From Myxococcota bacterium (GTDB taxonomy: Bacteria; Myxococcota_C; UBA6777): 38,573 bases of DNA. Made by a program: the position numbers and the translations under genes. This document shows, one piece after another, positions 1-7,896 of this stretch. Positions within the stretch are counted from its first letter, which is position 1. Every line of letters begins with the position of its first letter. The stretch covers positions 1 to 38,573 of the forward strand of contig CAUJFU010000172.1 in the NCBI GenBank assembly GCA_963169055.1. Reading direction: 5' to 3'. A model generated the notes under the pieces. That model searched no databases. It saw only the letters and a program-made list of their open reading frames with translations, and was not told where the DNA came from.

Positions 1-1
1 A

Positions 2-724
2 GGTTCGTTTGTGATGGGCAGTCCTGACGGTGATAGTGAGGCGCAAGGTGATGAGAAGCCGCAGCGGTCAGTGACGTTGACGCATGGTTTTTGGATGATG
101 GAAACGGAGGTGACGCAAGCACAGTACAAAGCGGTGATGGGCGAGAATCCATCGAAGCATACATCGTGTAGTGACGACTGCCCTGTAGAGAGCGTGAGTT
201 GGCACGACGCGGCCTTGTTTGCGAACAAGTTATCAGAAATCGCGCAGCTATCGCGGTGCTTTGATTGCAAGGGAGAAGGGAGCAAAGCATTTTGTGGAAC
301 TCATGGAAACAAAGGGAGCGATTACATCGGATGCAAGGGCTGGCGATTGCCGACGGAAGCGGAGTGGGAATACGCAGCGAGAGCGGGGACAAGCACGTCG
401 CGCTACGGCGCTGCCGACGCAATAGGTTGGTACAACGGAAACAGCGGAGGGAAAACACAGCCTGTGTGGAAAAAGCAGCCGAACGCATGGGGGTTGTACG
501 ATATGTTAGGGAATGTCTGGGAGTGGGTGTACGACGGATACGATAACAGCGCGTATACGAAGTTGGGAGCCGTTGATCCTGTCTACGTCGCAGCAGCGTC
601 GTTCCGTGTGTTTCGGGGCGGTAGTTGGTACGACGACGTGCTGTACTCGCGCGCAACGTTCCGCAACAGGAACGTGTCAACGGAGGCCAACAGCAACCTC
701 GGCTTTCGGCTTGTCAGGCGTTAA
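2..724 (+). CDS. FGE-sulfatase (SUMF1) domain protein, 5' end outside window
   Basis: The reading frame is open from the first bases, and the residues before the first possible start (GSFVMGSPDGD) are the usual opening of an FGE-sulfatase domain, so the gene begins upstream. The visible 240 residues hold the family landmarks: GFWMMETEVTQAQY, GWRLPTEAEWEYAARAG, LGNVWEWV, FRGGSW and the terminal LGFRL. In true formylglycine-generating enzymes two cysteines follow the GGS(W/F) motif. Here that stretch is GGSWYDDVLYSRATFR with no cysteine, so oxidation of a sulfatase cysteine is unlikely. A Cys-rich insert (CFDC, C, C) precedes the GWRLPTEAEWEY motif. Many bacteria with large surface proteomes have such non-catalytic relatives, often attached to kinases or export signals, but the part that would show this is missing. 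The next gene lies 240 bp downstream on the same strand. Confidence 0.9.
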   Translation, partial: GSFVMGSPDGDSEAQGDEKPQRSVTLTHGFWMMETEVTQAQYKAVMGENPSKHTSCSDDCPVESVSWHDAALFANKLSEIAQLSRCFDCKGEGSKAFCGTHGNKGSDYIGCKGWRLPTEAEWEYAARAGTSTSRYGAADAIGWYNGNSGGKTQPVWKKQPNAWGLYDMLGNVWEWVYDGYDNSAYTKLGAVDPVYVAAASFRVFRGGSWYDDVLYSRATFRNRNVSTEANSNLGFRLVRR

Positions 725-964
725 GGTTCACCGTTTTACGGTTTGGCGAATAGTGCGAAAACATCGCAATAGCGGGACTGTTCGCAAGACGTTCTCATCC
801 GTTGCCCCCTTGTTTTTTGCCGATGAAGGGCTACACTCCGCGCGACTTGTGGCCAGACAGCGCGACACGGCAGATAGCGCAAGGCCAAGACACGCGGCGA
901 GAACAGCGAGACCTTTGCAACGGGCGACCCACGCTGCTTTACACGACGGGAGAACGACAACGAA

Positions 965-2125
965 ATGAAGCGACTTGGTGTATTTGTGACGCATCCCATC
1001 CAATACCAAGCCCCGATTTGGAAAAAGCTCGCCAAGGTTTCGGATTTGGATATCAAGGTTCATTTTTTGAGTGATCACAGCGTGCGGGGGGGCATCGATC
1101 CCGGTTTTGGGCGTGCGGTCAAGTGGGATCTGCCGTTGTTAGAGGGATACCCTTACGAATTTTTGCGCAAGGACTGTGATATCCAGCGCCCGATGAGCTT
1201 TTTTATCCCGCGCCTTCGGGAGTATCTTACCGCCGAGAAATTTGATTGGGTGTTGTGCTGCGGCTACACAATGCCTTTCGAATGGCAGTTGTTGCGATAT
1301 GCCCCGGCCTTGGGCATGAAGATCTTGATGCGTGGGGAGTTTACGGATCTCAAGCAACGAACGCCGTTATTGAAGACGATGATCCGAACCCAAGTCTTGC
1401 GCAACGTTTATCGCCGCGTTGATGCGTTTGGTTGCATCGGCAAACAAGCCGAACTTCATCTCTTAAAACATGGCGTTGCACCGAGCCGTATTTTTTTCTC
1501 GCCGTATTGTGTGGATGACGAGTTATTTTCCCAACAGCGCCAAGTCCTTAATCGCTCGGTCTGCCGAAAAGAAATCGGTATCCATGACGACACCTTTGTT
1601 TTTTTATTTTCTGGAAAATTAATTCCTCGAAAAGGTGTGATGTGCCTTGTTCGCGCATTTGCACATCTTCCTAAGCACAAAAAAGTCGCCCTGTTGCTTC
1701 TTGGGGATGGAGAACAACGCGAAGAGGTCTTGGCGGAAGGCCGCAAGATCCTCGGGGATCGGCTCATGTTTCAAGGCTTTGTGAATCAGTCTGAGTTGAG
1801 TCGGTATTTTATGGCGTCGGACGCTTTCGTCTTGCCCTCTGTGTACGAGGCTTGGGGTTTGGTCGCCAACGAAGCGATGCTTTTCGGTTTACCGTTGGTT
1901 CTCAGCGATATGATCGGCTGCCATCTTGATCTTTTGTTGCCCGGGAAGACGGGCTATTTGTTCCAAACAGGCAACGAACAAGATCTCGCAAAGGCGATGC
2001 TTCGTCTGGTGGACGCGCCCGAACAAGCCAAAGAGATGGGGGCCTTTTGCCAAACGTGGATCGAACAATACTCTGTTGCACAAGCCGCCAAAGGACTCGA
2101 ACAAGCGATCTTCCAAACGGCCTAA
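965..2125 (+). CDS. Family 4 (GT-B) glycosyltransferase
   Basis: This 386-residue protein transfers a sugar from a nucleotide-sugar donor, probably in surface polysaccharide or glycolipid assembly at the cytoplasmic face of the membrane. The N-terminal half begins MKRLGVFVTHPIQYQAPIW, an opening I associate with one branch of GT4 enzymes. The C-terminal half is a typical donor-binding domain: FSGKLIPRKG (about residues 218-227), LLLGDG, then the E-x7-E motif in YEAWGLVANEA with Glu295 and Glu303. There is no signal peptide or membrane helix. ATG 965 is preceded by GGGAGA at a suitable distance, and a strong intrinsic terminator follows the stop codon, so it is probably transcribed alone. The sugar and acceptor cannot be read from the sequence. 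The asparagine synthetase further on, a type often found in polysaccharide clusters, is only weak context. Confidence 0.9.
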   Translation: MKRLGVFVTHPIQYQAPIWKKLAKVSDLDIKVHFLSDHSVRGGIDPGFGRAVKWDLPLLEGYPYEFLRKDCDIQRPMSFFIPRLREYLTAEKFDWVLCCGYTMPFEWQLLRYAPALGMKILMRGEFTDLKQRTPLLKTMIRTQVLRNVYRRVDAFGCIGKQAELHLLKHGVAPSRIFFSPYCVDDELFSQQRQVLNRSVCRKEIGIHDDTFVFLFSGKLIPRKGVMCLVRAFAHLPKHKKVALLLLGDGEQREEVLAEGRKILGDRLMFQGFVNQSELSRYFMASDAFVLPSVYEAWGLVANEAMLFGLPLVLSDMIGCHLDLLLPGKTGYLFQTGNEQDLAKAMLRLVDAPEQAKEMGAFCQTWIEQYSVAQAAKGLEQAIFQTA

Positions 2126-2131
2126 CATCCG

Positions 2132-2155
2132 CCACTTCGTGCGAAGTGGTTTTTT
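2132..2155 (+). terminator. Rho-independent terminator of the glycosyltransferase gene
   Basis: A perfect 8-bp stem, CCACTTCG (2132-2139) with CGAAGTGG (2142-2149), encloses a 2-nt loop and is followed by six T residues. It starts 7 bp after the TAA stop. There is no T-run on the opposite side, so it should act only on the + strand and not on the convergent transporter gene. Confidence 0.92.
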
Positions 2156-2161
2156 GAAGAC

Positions 2162-3583
2162 TCAGGCTTTTGTTTGTGGGGCCTCATCAAGGGGGAGTAG
2201 CATCGGAAACAAGGCGATCGCCAACGCACCGCTCACATACATCGAAAGCCCAAAGATCCCCGAAGTGAAAAACATCGAGCTATAAAAATCTCCCATCCGA
2301 TCCTGCAACAAGATCGCTAGCGTCATCGCAAGCGAACTGTTTTGCAGCCCTGTTTCCAAGGATATTGCACGGACTTGAGAATTGCCCACACCGAGCAGTT
2401 TGGCGAGCAGTCCACCAAACAGCATCCCAAGCAAGGGCAACAGCGAAACACTCAAATAAAAACGCAGGCCGTATCGTTCGGTGTCAGCGAACTTATCGAG
2501 GTTGCTGAGGACGCCGACCACCACCAAAAACAGCAGAGAAAACATCCCCAAGACAGAGAAAAACTTTTCACTGCGCAACGCAAAGGACTCGGCTTTGGCA
2601 CGCACCAACATTCCGATGCCAAGGGGGAGGATCACCAACACAAAGATCTGCACGATCACTGTCCCTACGGGAAGTTTGATATCGGGGACGCCTGCGGCGT
2701 ACAGCGCCATCAACAGCGGCGTCAAGACCAACGAAAACACCGTAGACAAGGCGGTCAAAGAGATAGAAAGGGCGACGTCGCCTTTCGCAAAGTAGGTCAT
2801 CAAGTTGGACGTCACACCGCCCGGACTTGCGGTCACCAACAACATCCCCACGAAAATAAAAGGATACGCCGTCGCAAACCCGAAGAGATGCCCCACCGCA
2901 AAAGCACACAACGGCAACAGACCGAATTGGCAGATCGGACCCACGATCATGCCGCGAGGTTGTTGGGCAATGCGTGCAAAGTCCTCCCCTGTTAGGGTCA
3001 ATCCCATCCCAACCATCGTAAAAAACAGCAAGGCGATAATCAGCAAGAAAAACAAGCGATCCAACATTTGGCGCTGGGGGGGGGCGGTGAGTTGCAAGAC
3101 CGAAAAGCGCGTCCCTTCGAGGTCAACGAAAGACAGCGTCCCTGTGACTTGCAGCTTGTGTTGAGCGAGTTCGTGGATCGCTGCATAAGGCGAAGCAGCG
3201 CCTTTTTTGAGGGCGGCTTTGTCTTTGGGGAGGGCCAAGACATGGAGCTTTCCGTCTTGTTCGCGGGCCAAGATCAGCTCGGTCTTTCCAGACTGTAGGA
3301 TGCGGAGGTTTCCCACAAAGGTGCGCTTTTCCCCCGTAGGTTTGGGGGTGGTGACGGCTTCTTGACGGAGAGCTTGAAACAAGGGCGAAGGTTTCGGGCT
3401 GCGGGTTTCTCGAAGAAGCCGCTTGTAAAGCTCGATCCCAACGAGATCTTTGATAACACGCTTTTTTTTGACTCTCTCAGCAGGGGGTCTGATGTTCAAA
3501 AGCTGTGGAGGTTCGGCATACGCACTCCCCGCACTCCACATCCCAAACACCATCCATACGCACAACAACCATGCTCGCCTCAT
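2162..3583 (-). CDS. Bile acid:sodium symporter (BASS/SBF) family transporter with extra N-terminal periplasmic domain
   Basis: The C-terminal ~300 residues (about 172-468) are a BASS-family sodium-coupled carrier of an organic anion. They show the two hallmark signatures, SPGGVTSN (253-260) and ETGLQNSSLA (410-419), among about nine hydrophobic segments. Family members are usually near 300 residues, whereas this protein has 473. The extra part is a signal peptide (1-23, ending AYA) and a soluble stretch of about 145 residues predicted to face the periplasm. It contains a small beta-rich segment (FVGNLRILQSGKTELIL and following) and matches nothing I can name. ATG 3583 has a perfect GGAGG 8 nt upstream. 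The gene converges on the glycosyltransferase gene. The substrate is unknown: bile acids are only the family name, and pantoate, pyruvate-like acids, arsenite or sulfonates are all possible. Confidence 0.85.
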   Translation of the reverse strand: MRRAWLLCVWMVFGMWSAGSAYAEPPQLLNIRPPAERVKKKRVIKDLVGIELYKRLLRETRSPKPSPLFQALRQEAVTTPKPTGEKRTFVGNLRILQSGKTELILAREQDGKLHVLALPKDKAALKKGAASPYAAIHELAQHKLQVTGTLSFVDLEGTRFSVLQLTAPPQRQMLDRLFFLLIIALLFFTMVGMGLTLTGEDFARIAQQPRGMIVGPICQFGLLPLCAFAVGHLFGFATAYPFIFVGMLLVTASPGGVTSNLMTYFAKGDVALSISLTALSTVFSLVLTPLLMALYAAGVPDIKLPVGTVIVQIFVLVILPLGIGMLVRAKAESFALRSEKFFSVLGMFSLLFLVVVGVLSNLDKFADTERYGLRFYLSVSLLPLLGMLFGGLLAKLLGVGNSQVRAISLETGLQNSSLAMTLAILLQDRMGDFYSSMFFTSGIFGLSMYVSGALAIALFPMLLPLDEAPQTKA

Positions 3584-3638
3584 CGCTCGGACCTCCTAGA
3601 TGAATTCAGTTGGCGGGGTGAATGATCGGACTTGTTTT

Positions 3639-3770
3639 GTGGGGCATTGCCTCACACCCCACAAGGAGCCGAAGGCCCCTTGACCCCGTGTTGACGGAAT
3701 ACACAGATGCTTTTCAAACCAGCAGCCGTGCCGTTTGAGTCTCCGCGAACACGGCTTTTCTTTGCCCACA
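3639..3770 (+). repeat. R1 element, copy a (dispersed hairpin-rich repeat)
   Basis: This is one of several diverged copies in the window of a ~130-bp non-coding element. It reads, in order: a GTGGGG...CCCCAC hairpin (3639-3662); a second stem, CAAGGAGCC with GGCCCCTTG around a GAA loop (3662-3682, one mismatch); TTGACCCCG; and a 3' hairpin GCCGTG (3725-3730) with CACGGC (3750-3755) followed by TTTTCTTT, which resembles an intrinsic terminator. The closest relatives are the inverted copy at 4055-4190 and the copy at 17401-17530. Confidence 0.75.
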
Positions 3771-3844
3771 GTGCCGCTTCTATTGGATAGAACCTCCCGA
3801 AGATACGCGAAAGCTCACAAAGAAGAAAGAACTTTTTTCGGGGG

Positions 3845-4003
3845 CTTGTGCTGTGCTTGGCGGTCGGTGGGCGCTTGACGTTGGACAAGCTTTTGACTGC
3901 TTTTTTCGGCAGCTTGTGCTGTGTCTGGCAGTTCGGGTGCGCTTGGCGTTGGACAAGCCTTTGGCCGCTTTCTTCGAGGGCTTGTGCTGTGCTTGACAGA
4001 GCG
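3845..4003. repeat. 68-bp tandem repeat, about 2.3 copies
   Basis: Units begin with CTTGTGCTGTG at 3845, 3913 and 3981, exactly 68 bp apart. They share GCGCTTG-CGTTGGACAAGC and a pyrimidine-rich end. The copies differ by several substitutions, so the array is not recent. It sits between two oppositely oriented R1 elements. The period is not divisible by three. Confidence 0.85.
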
Positions 4004-4054
4004 AACCTTGTGCGGGATGCTCGTGGGTGGCTCGATTTCTTGATAGGAGTTGCG

Positions 4055-4190
4055 CATTTGGCAGAAAGCCACCGTGTTCGCGGTATTTCAATCGGCAACG
4101 TTGTTGATTTGAAATGCCTTGGCTTGTTTCGCCAAGCACGGGATCCATAAAGCCGCGCCCTTGGAAGTGGGGTGTGAGGCGAAACCCCAC
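4055..4190 (-). repeat. R1 element, copy b (inverted relative to copy a)
   Basis: Read on the - strand from 4190, this copy begins GTGGGGTTTCGCCTCACACC, matching copy a's GTGGGGCATTGCCTCACACC. It continues with further matches: GCATTTCAAA against copy a's GCTTTTCAAA, then GTTGCCG, then CCGCGAACACGG ahead of a pyrimidine-rich end. The middle stem is degenerate. With copy a it encloses the 68-bp array as an imperfect inverted repeat about 550 bp from edge to edge. Confidence 0.7.
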
Positions 4191-4258
4191 ATCTCGATTC
4201 GATTGCGGCCCTCCTCATCTTGATCTCTACACATCGACCAACATCTCGGAGCAAGCGC

Positions 4259-7200
4259 ATGAAAACGACCCCACCCACCACGCTTTTTTCGCGTCTGCCA
4301 TCAAACCACCCATCACAGCCGATGTTATCAAACCATCCATCACAGCCGATGTTATCAAACCACCCATCACAGCCGACGTCATCAAGCGATCGAGAAGGGA
4401 GCGGCGAGCAGGCGTTGCATCCTCGACGGCGGATGGGCGGGTGGTTCTGGCATCCTCGATGGCGGATGGGCGGGTGGTTCTGGCGTCCTCGATGGCGGAT
4501 GTGTGGATGGTTCTGGATGTGGCTGTTCTTTGCGGCCTGTCCAGCCGAAACAGGCCCCTGCAAACAAAACGGCGACTGCAAAGTCACTGGGGAGATCTGC
4601 CAAGAAGGGGCTTGCGTTTGTCGGACAGGCGAAAGCCGTTGCGGTTCTGGATGCGTCAACACCGCTCAAAGCGGCGAACATTGCGGGGCGTGTGGAAAGG
4701 CTTGTAAATCGGGCGAATTGTGCGCTCAGGGCGTCTGCAAGGCTCCGATCTCTTGCGCTTCCCCCAAGCTCAAATGTGCCGAAAGCTGTGTCGATCCCCA
4801 AGCAGACGCGCAACACTGCGGAGCTTGCGGGGTGGTTTGTGGAGAGGGCAAGCGCTGTCAACAGGGACGGTGCGAACTCGCTTGTGCGCCCCGATTGACG
4901 GCTTGTAGCGGTGCTTGCGTCGATTTGCAAGCTCATGGTCAGCATTGTGGGTCGTGTGGAAGCGCTTGTGGGCAAGGGCAGCTTTGCGCCAAAGGTGCGT
5001 GCGTTGCGGCCTGTCCAGAGGCCACGCCTACGGTGTGTTTGGGCGGGTGTGTGGATGAACAAAACAACTCGCAACATTGTGGAGGATGCGGAAAAGCCTG
5101 TGCAGCGGGGCAAACCTGCGCTCAGGGGCGTTGCCAATGTGCGCAAGGCTTGACCGAATGCAGCGGAGCTTGCGTCGATCTGCGCTCGAATCAACAATCT
5201 TGCGGAGGATGCCAAAAAGCCTGTGAAAGCGGGCAGCTTTGCTCAAGTGCGGGTTGCGTTACAAGCTGCCCTTCCGCCACGCCCGAAGTGTGTTTGGGGG
5301 GATGTGTGAACTTTCAAACCGACGCCCTACATTGCGGAGGATGCGGCAACGCTTGCGCGCCCGACGAGCGTTGCGAAGGTGGAAAGTGCGTGTGTGGTTC
5401 TGGAAGATTGCGATGCAGTGGGGCGTGTGTGGACTCTCTAACGGATCTTCGCCACTGCGGCCAGTGCGATCTGGTTTGTCCACGCAACCAACGCTGCGCC
5501 GAAGGGCTTTGCACAGACAAATGCCCCGTCGAAACCCAGCGCTGTGGGGAATTTTGTGTCGATCTCAAAAGCAGCGACAAACACTGCGGAGCTTGCGACA
5601 AAGCCTGCTCTCCGACAACGTACTGCCAAGACAGCCTGTGTGTCCCCTCCAATTGCCCGCTCGGACAGCGTCGTTGCAACGGAAAGTGCGTCGATCTGCT
5701 CAGCGACGAAGCCCATTGTGGTCAATGCCAACAAGCCTGTATCCGCGATCAAGTCTGCGTGAACGGCCAATGCGCCGAACGCCCTGTGGTCGAAACCTTT
5801 GCGGGGCAAGCGCCTTGGCGGGACGGAGAGGCGCGTTATGCCCGATTTGCCGGACCGATCGCGCTATCGCTTGACGCCAACGGCAACTTGTATATCGCGG
5901 ATCGAGGAAACCATCGCATCCGAAAGCTCGATCCCTTGGGGAACGTCACGACCATCGCAGGAAACAGCAAAGCGGGTTATACCAATGGCCCTTCCTCAAA
6001 AGCCGAACTAGACGAGCCTTCGGGGGTTGCGGTCGCTCCAAACGGCGAAGTGTACTTTGCGGAACGTGGAAACGACCTGATCCGAAAGATCGACACACAA
6101 GGCCGTGTTGTTGATGTCGCAGGAACAGGTCGCGCAGGTTTTGCCGATGGACCGGCCAAACAAGCCCAATTTGATGAACCTTACGGCCTACGGTTCGATG
6201 CCAACGGCATTCTCTACGTCGCAGATCGTGACAACCACCGTATCCGCAAGATCGACCCCCAAGGCAACGTGACAACGCTCGCAGGTTCGCGGCGTGGCCT
6301 TGTCAACGGTGCAGGTTCCCAAGCCCGCTTTGATACGCCTCAAGACCTTGCCATCGACAAAAACGGCAACGTCTACGTCGCAGACTACAACAACCAACAG
6401 ATCCGCAAGATCACCCCCACAGGCCAAGTCAGCACCTTCGCAGGAGACGGCACACGCGGCTACAAAGACGGCCCCGCTGCACAAGCCCAATTCGACCGTC
6501 CCACCGGCATCACCCTCGACGCCAACAACAACTTCTACATCACCGAAGGCGCTCATCGCATCCGCCGCATCGACCCCCAAGGCATCGTCACGACCCTCGC
6601 AGGGACGGGCCTCGCAGGATCTCAAGACGGCCCTGCGGCCACCGCCACACTCAACGCTCCCACCGCGATCATCGTCGATGCAAAGGGCGACTTGTGGATC
6701 GCCGATACAGCCAATCGCCTCTTGCGAACGCTCGATACGCAAAAGCAGGTGCGCACTTCGGCGGGTGGAAAAACCGAAGGCTTTGCCGATGGTCCACGCG
6801 GCGAGGCTTTGTTGAACGCACCGTCAGGGCTTGTTTTTGATCGACAAGGCCATTTGTTGATCGCCGACGAAGACAATCACGCCATCCGAAAGCTTACACC
6901 CAACGGCGAGATCTCGACCATCGCAGGAACAGGCATCGCGGGCTTTTTGGATGGCCCTTCAAACACCGCTCAATTCGATAGCCCCCACTGCCTTGTTCTC
7001 AATAGTCAAGGTGCGATCTTTGTCTCTGACCGCGACAACCACCGCATCCGCCGTATCGACGCCCAAGGCGTTGTGACCACTTTCGCAGGACAATCCATCG
7101 CTGGACTTGCCGATGGATTGGGGGGAATCGCCAAGTTCAACACCCCTTACGGTCTGACCATGGACAAGCAAGATCACCTCTACGTCGCTGACAGCGAAAA

Positions 7201-7714
7201 CCACGTCATCCGCCGTATCGACCCCCAAGGAAACGTGACAACCTTCGCAGGAACAGGCAGTCAAGGATACCAAGATGGCCCCACCGCAACAGCCCGATTC
7301 AACGAACCTTACGGCCTCGCCTTCGACAGCGCGGGCCACTTGTACATCGCGGATCGCGGAAACCACCGCATCCGCAAAATCGACGCCCAAGGCATCGTCT
7401 CGACCGTCGCAGGCACAGGAAACAGCGGATACAGCGACGGTGCAGCCTTGCAAGCAGAGTTCGATCGACCCGCTTCGATTATCCTTGATCCGCAAGGAAA
7501 CTTGTTTGTCGTCGATCAAAACAACCAGCGTATCCGCCAGATCGATCCCACAGGCAATGTCACAACCCTCGCAGGAACGGGTGACGCCGGCTTCCAAGAC
7601 GGGCCTTTGAGCCAAGCCCAATTCAACGATCCTTTTGGCATCGCCCTCGATGCGTCCGGCCTTTTGTACATCGGCGACCGCGAAAACCACAACATCCGCC
7701 GCATCCTCCGTTAG
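4259..7714 (+). CDS. Giant surface lipoprotein: nine Stig1-like Cys-rich modules plus twelve NHL repeats
   Basis: This 1151-residue protein is predicted to be lipidated at Cys94 (MWLFFAAC) and exported. Residues ~94-505 hold a short Cys-rich lead and nine modules of about 43 residues with the pattern C-G-x-C-VD-x5-HCG-x-C-x2-C-x4-x-C-x4-C, resembling the Stig1-like repeats of myxobacterial surface proteins. Residues ~510-1151 hold twelve NHL repeats of about 54 residues (GNLYIADRGNHRIRKID followed by VTTLAG), enough for two six-bladed propellers; the last ends at the stop. Such architectures usually bind proteins or glycans outside the cell. I place the start at ATG 4259 because GGAG lies 7 nt upstream. 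However, the leader is then abnormally long (93 residues) and made of two tandem-repeat blocks. An internal ATG, for example at 4466, would give an ordinary 25-residue lipoprotein signal but has no good ribosome-binding site. Confidence 0.88.
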   Translation: MKTTPPTTLFSRLPSNHPSQPMLSNHPSQPMLSNHPSQPTSSSDREGSGEQALHPRRRMGGWFWHPRWRMGGWFWRPRWRMCGWFWMWLFFAACPAETGPCKQNGDCKVTGEICQEGACVCRTGESRCGSGCVNTAQSGEHCGACGKACKSGELCAQGVCKAPISCASPKLKCAESCVDPQADAQHCGACGVVCGEGKRCQQGRCELACAPRLTACSGACVDLQAHGQHCGSCGSACGQGQLCAKGACVAACPEATPTVCLGGCVDEQNNSQHCGGCGKACAAGQTCAQGRCQCAQGLTECSGACVDLRSNQQSCGGCQKACESGQLCSSAGCVTSCPSATPEVCLGGCVNFQTDALHCGGCGNACAPDERCEGGKCVCGSGRLRCSGACVDSLTDLRHCGQCDLVCPRNQRCAEGLCTDKCPVETQRCGEFCVDLKSSDKHCGACDKACSPTTYCQDSLCVPSNCPLGQRRCNGKCVDLLSDEAHCGQCQQACIRDQVCVNGQCAERPVVETFAGQAPWRDGEARYARFAGPIALSLDANGNLYIADRGNHRIRKLDPLGNVTTIAGNSKAGYTNGPSSKAELDEPSGVAVAPNGEVYFAERGNDLIRKIDTQGRVVDVAGTGRAGFADGPAKQAQFDEPYGLRFDANGILYVADRDNHRIRKIDPQGNVTTLAGSRRGLVNGAGSQARFDTPQDLAIDKNGNVYVADYNNQQIRKITPTGQVSTFAGDGTRGYKDGPAAQAQFDRPTGITLDANNNFYITEGAHRIRRIDPQGIVTTLAGTGLAGSQDGPAATATLNAPTAIIVDAKGDLWIADTANRLLRTLDTQKQVRTSAGGKTEGFADGPRGEALLNAPSGLVFDRQGHLLIADEDNHAIRKLTPNGEISTIAGTGIAGFLDGPSNTAQFDSPHCLVLNSQGAIFVSDRDNHRIRRIDAQGVVTTFAGQSIAGLADGLGGIAKFNTPYGLTMDKQDHLYVADSENHVIRRIDPQGNVTTFAGTGSQGYQDGPTATARFNEPYGLAFDSAGHLYIADRGNHRIRKIDAQGIVSTVAGTGNSGYSDGAALQAEFDRPASIILDPQGNLFVVDQNNQRIRQIDPTGNVTTLAGTGDAGFQDGPLSQAQFNDPFGIALDASGLLYIGDRENHNIRRILR
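4300..4380 (+). repeat. 27-bp tandem repeat, 3 copies, in frame in the NHL-protein leader
   Basis: Units at 4300-4326, 4327-4353 and 4354-4380 differ by only a few bases. Each unit encodes nine residues (SNHPSQPML), so gain or loss of a unit keeps the frame. Confidence 0.9.
4417..4515 (+). repeat. 33-bp tandem repeat, 3 copies, in frame just before the lipobox
   Basis: Units at 4417-4449, 4450-4482 and 4483-4515 encode the 11-residue, Arg/Trp-rich unit HPRWRMGGWFW. Each carries an in-frame ATG. The final unit runs directly into the hydrophobic core MWLFFAAC of the signal peptide. Confidence 0.9.
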
Positions 7715-7896
7715 CCCTGCTCTCGCCGCTTCCTTCTAGCCGACAAATTGTGTGACGATCCGCGAGAAGTCCTGTATATGTTGCCCTCGGTGGCTCGGCG
7801 TAGGTGATCGACTCCCGTCCGTGTTTGCGGCCTGCAACGAGAGTGATGTTCGCGGCAGGTGAGGCAAACGGGTTCGTCAAAACAGAAGGCAGGGTG

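Larger units (their letters stand above)
3584..4258. other. 675-bp non-coding gap filled with repeats
   Basis: This gap separates two divergent genes and holds no convincing coding frame. It is built from an R1 element in direct orientation (3639-3770), a 68-bp tandem repeat (from 3845) and a second R1 element in inverse orientation (4055-4190). Open frames on both strands exist only because the repeats lack stops. The 68-bp period is not a multiple of three, which argues against coding. The GGAG that serves the NHL-protein start lies at the right end. Confidence 0.8.

Noticed and set aside
186-230. A sigma-54 promoter near TTGGCACG
   Set aside because: The -12 element is not at the required distance and the site is inside a coding sequence. 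Other TGGCAC hexamers in the window also lack a -12 TTGC at the right spacing.
3652-4662. A 336-codon open frame on the - strand
   Set aside because: It runs through the R1 copies, the 68-bp array and the antisense of the NHL-protein leader. Its composition follows the repeats and no family is recognisable.
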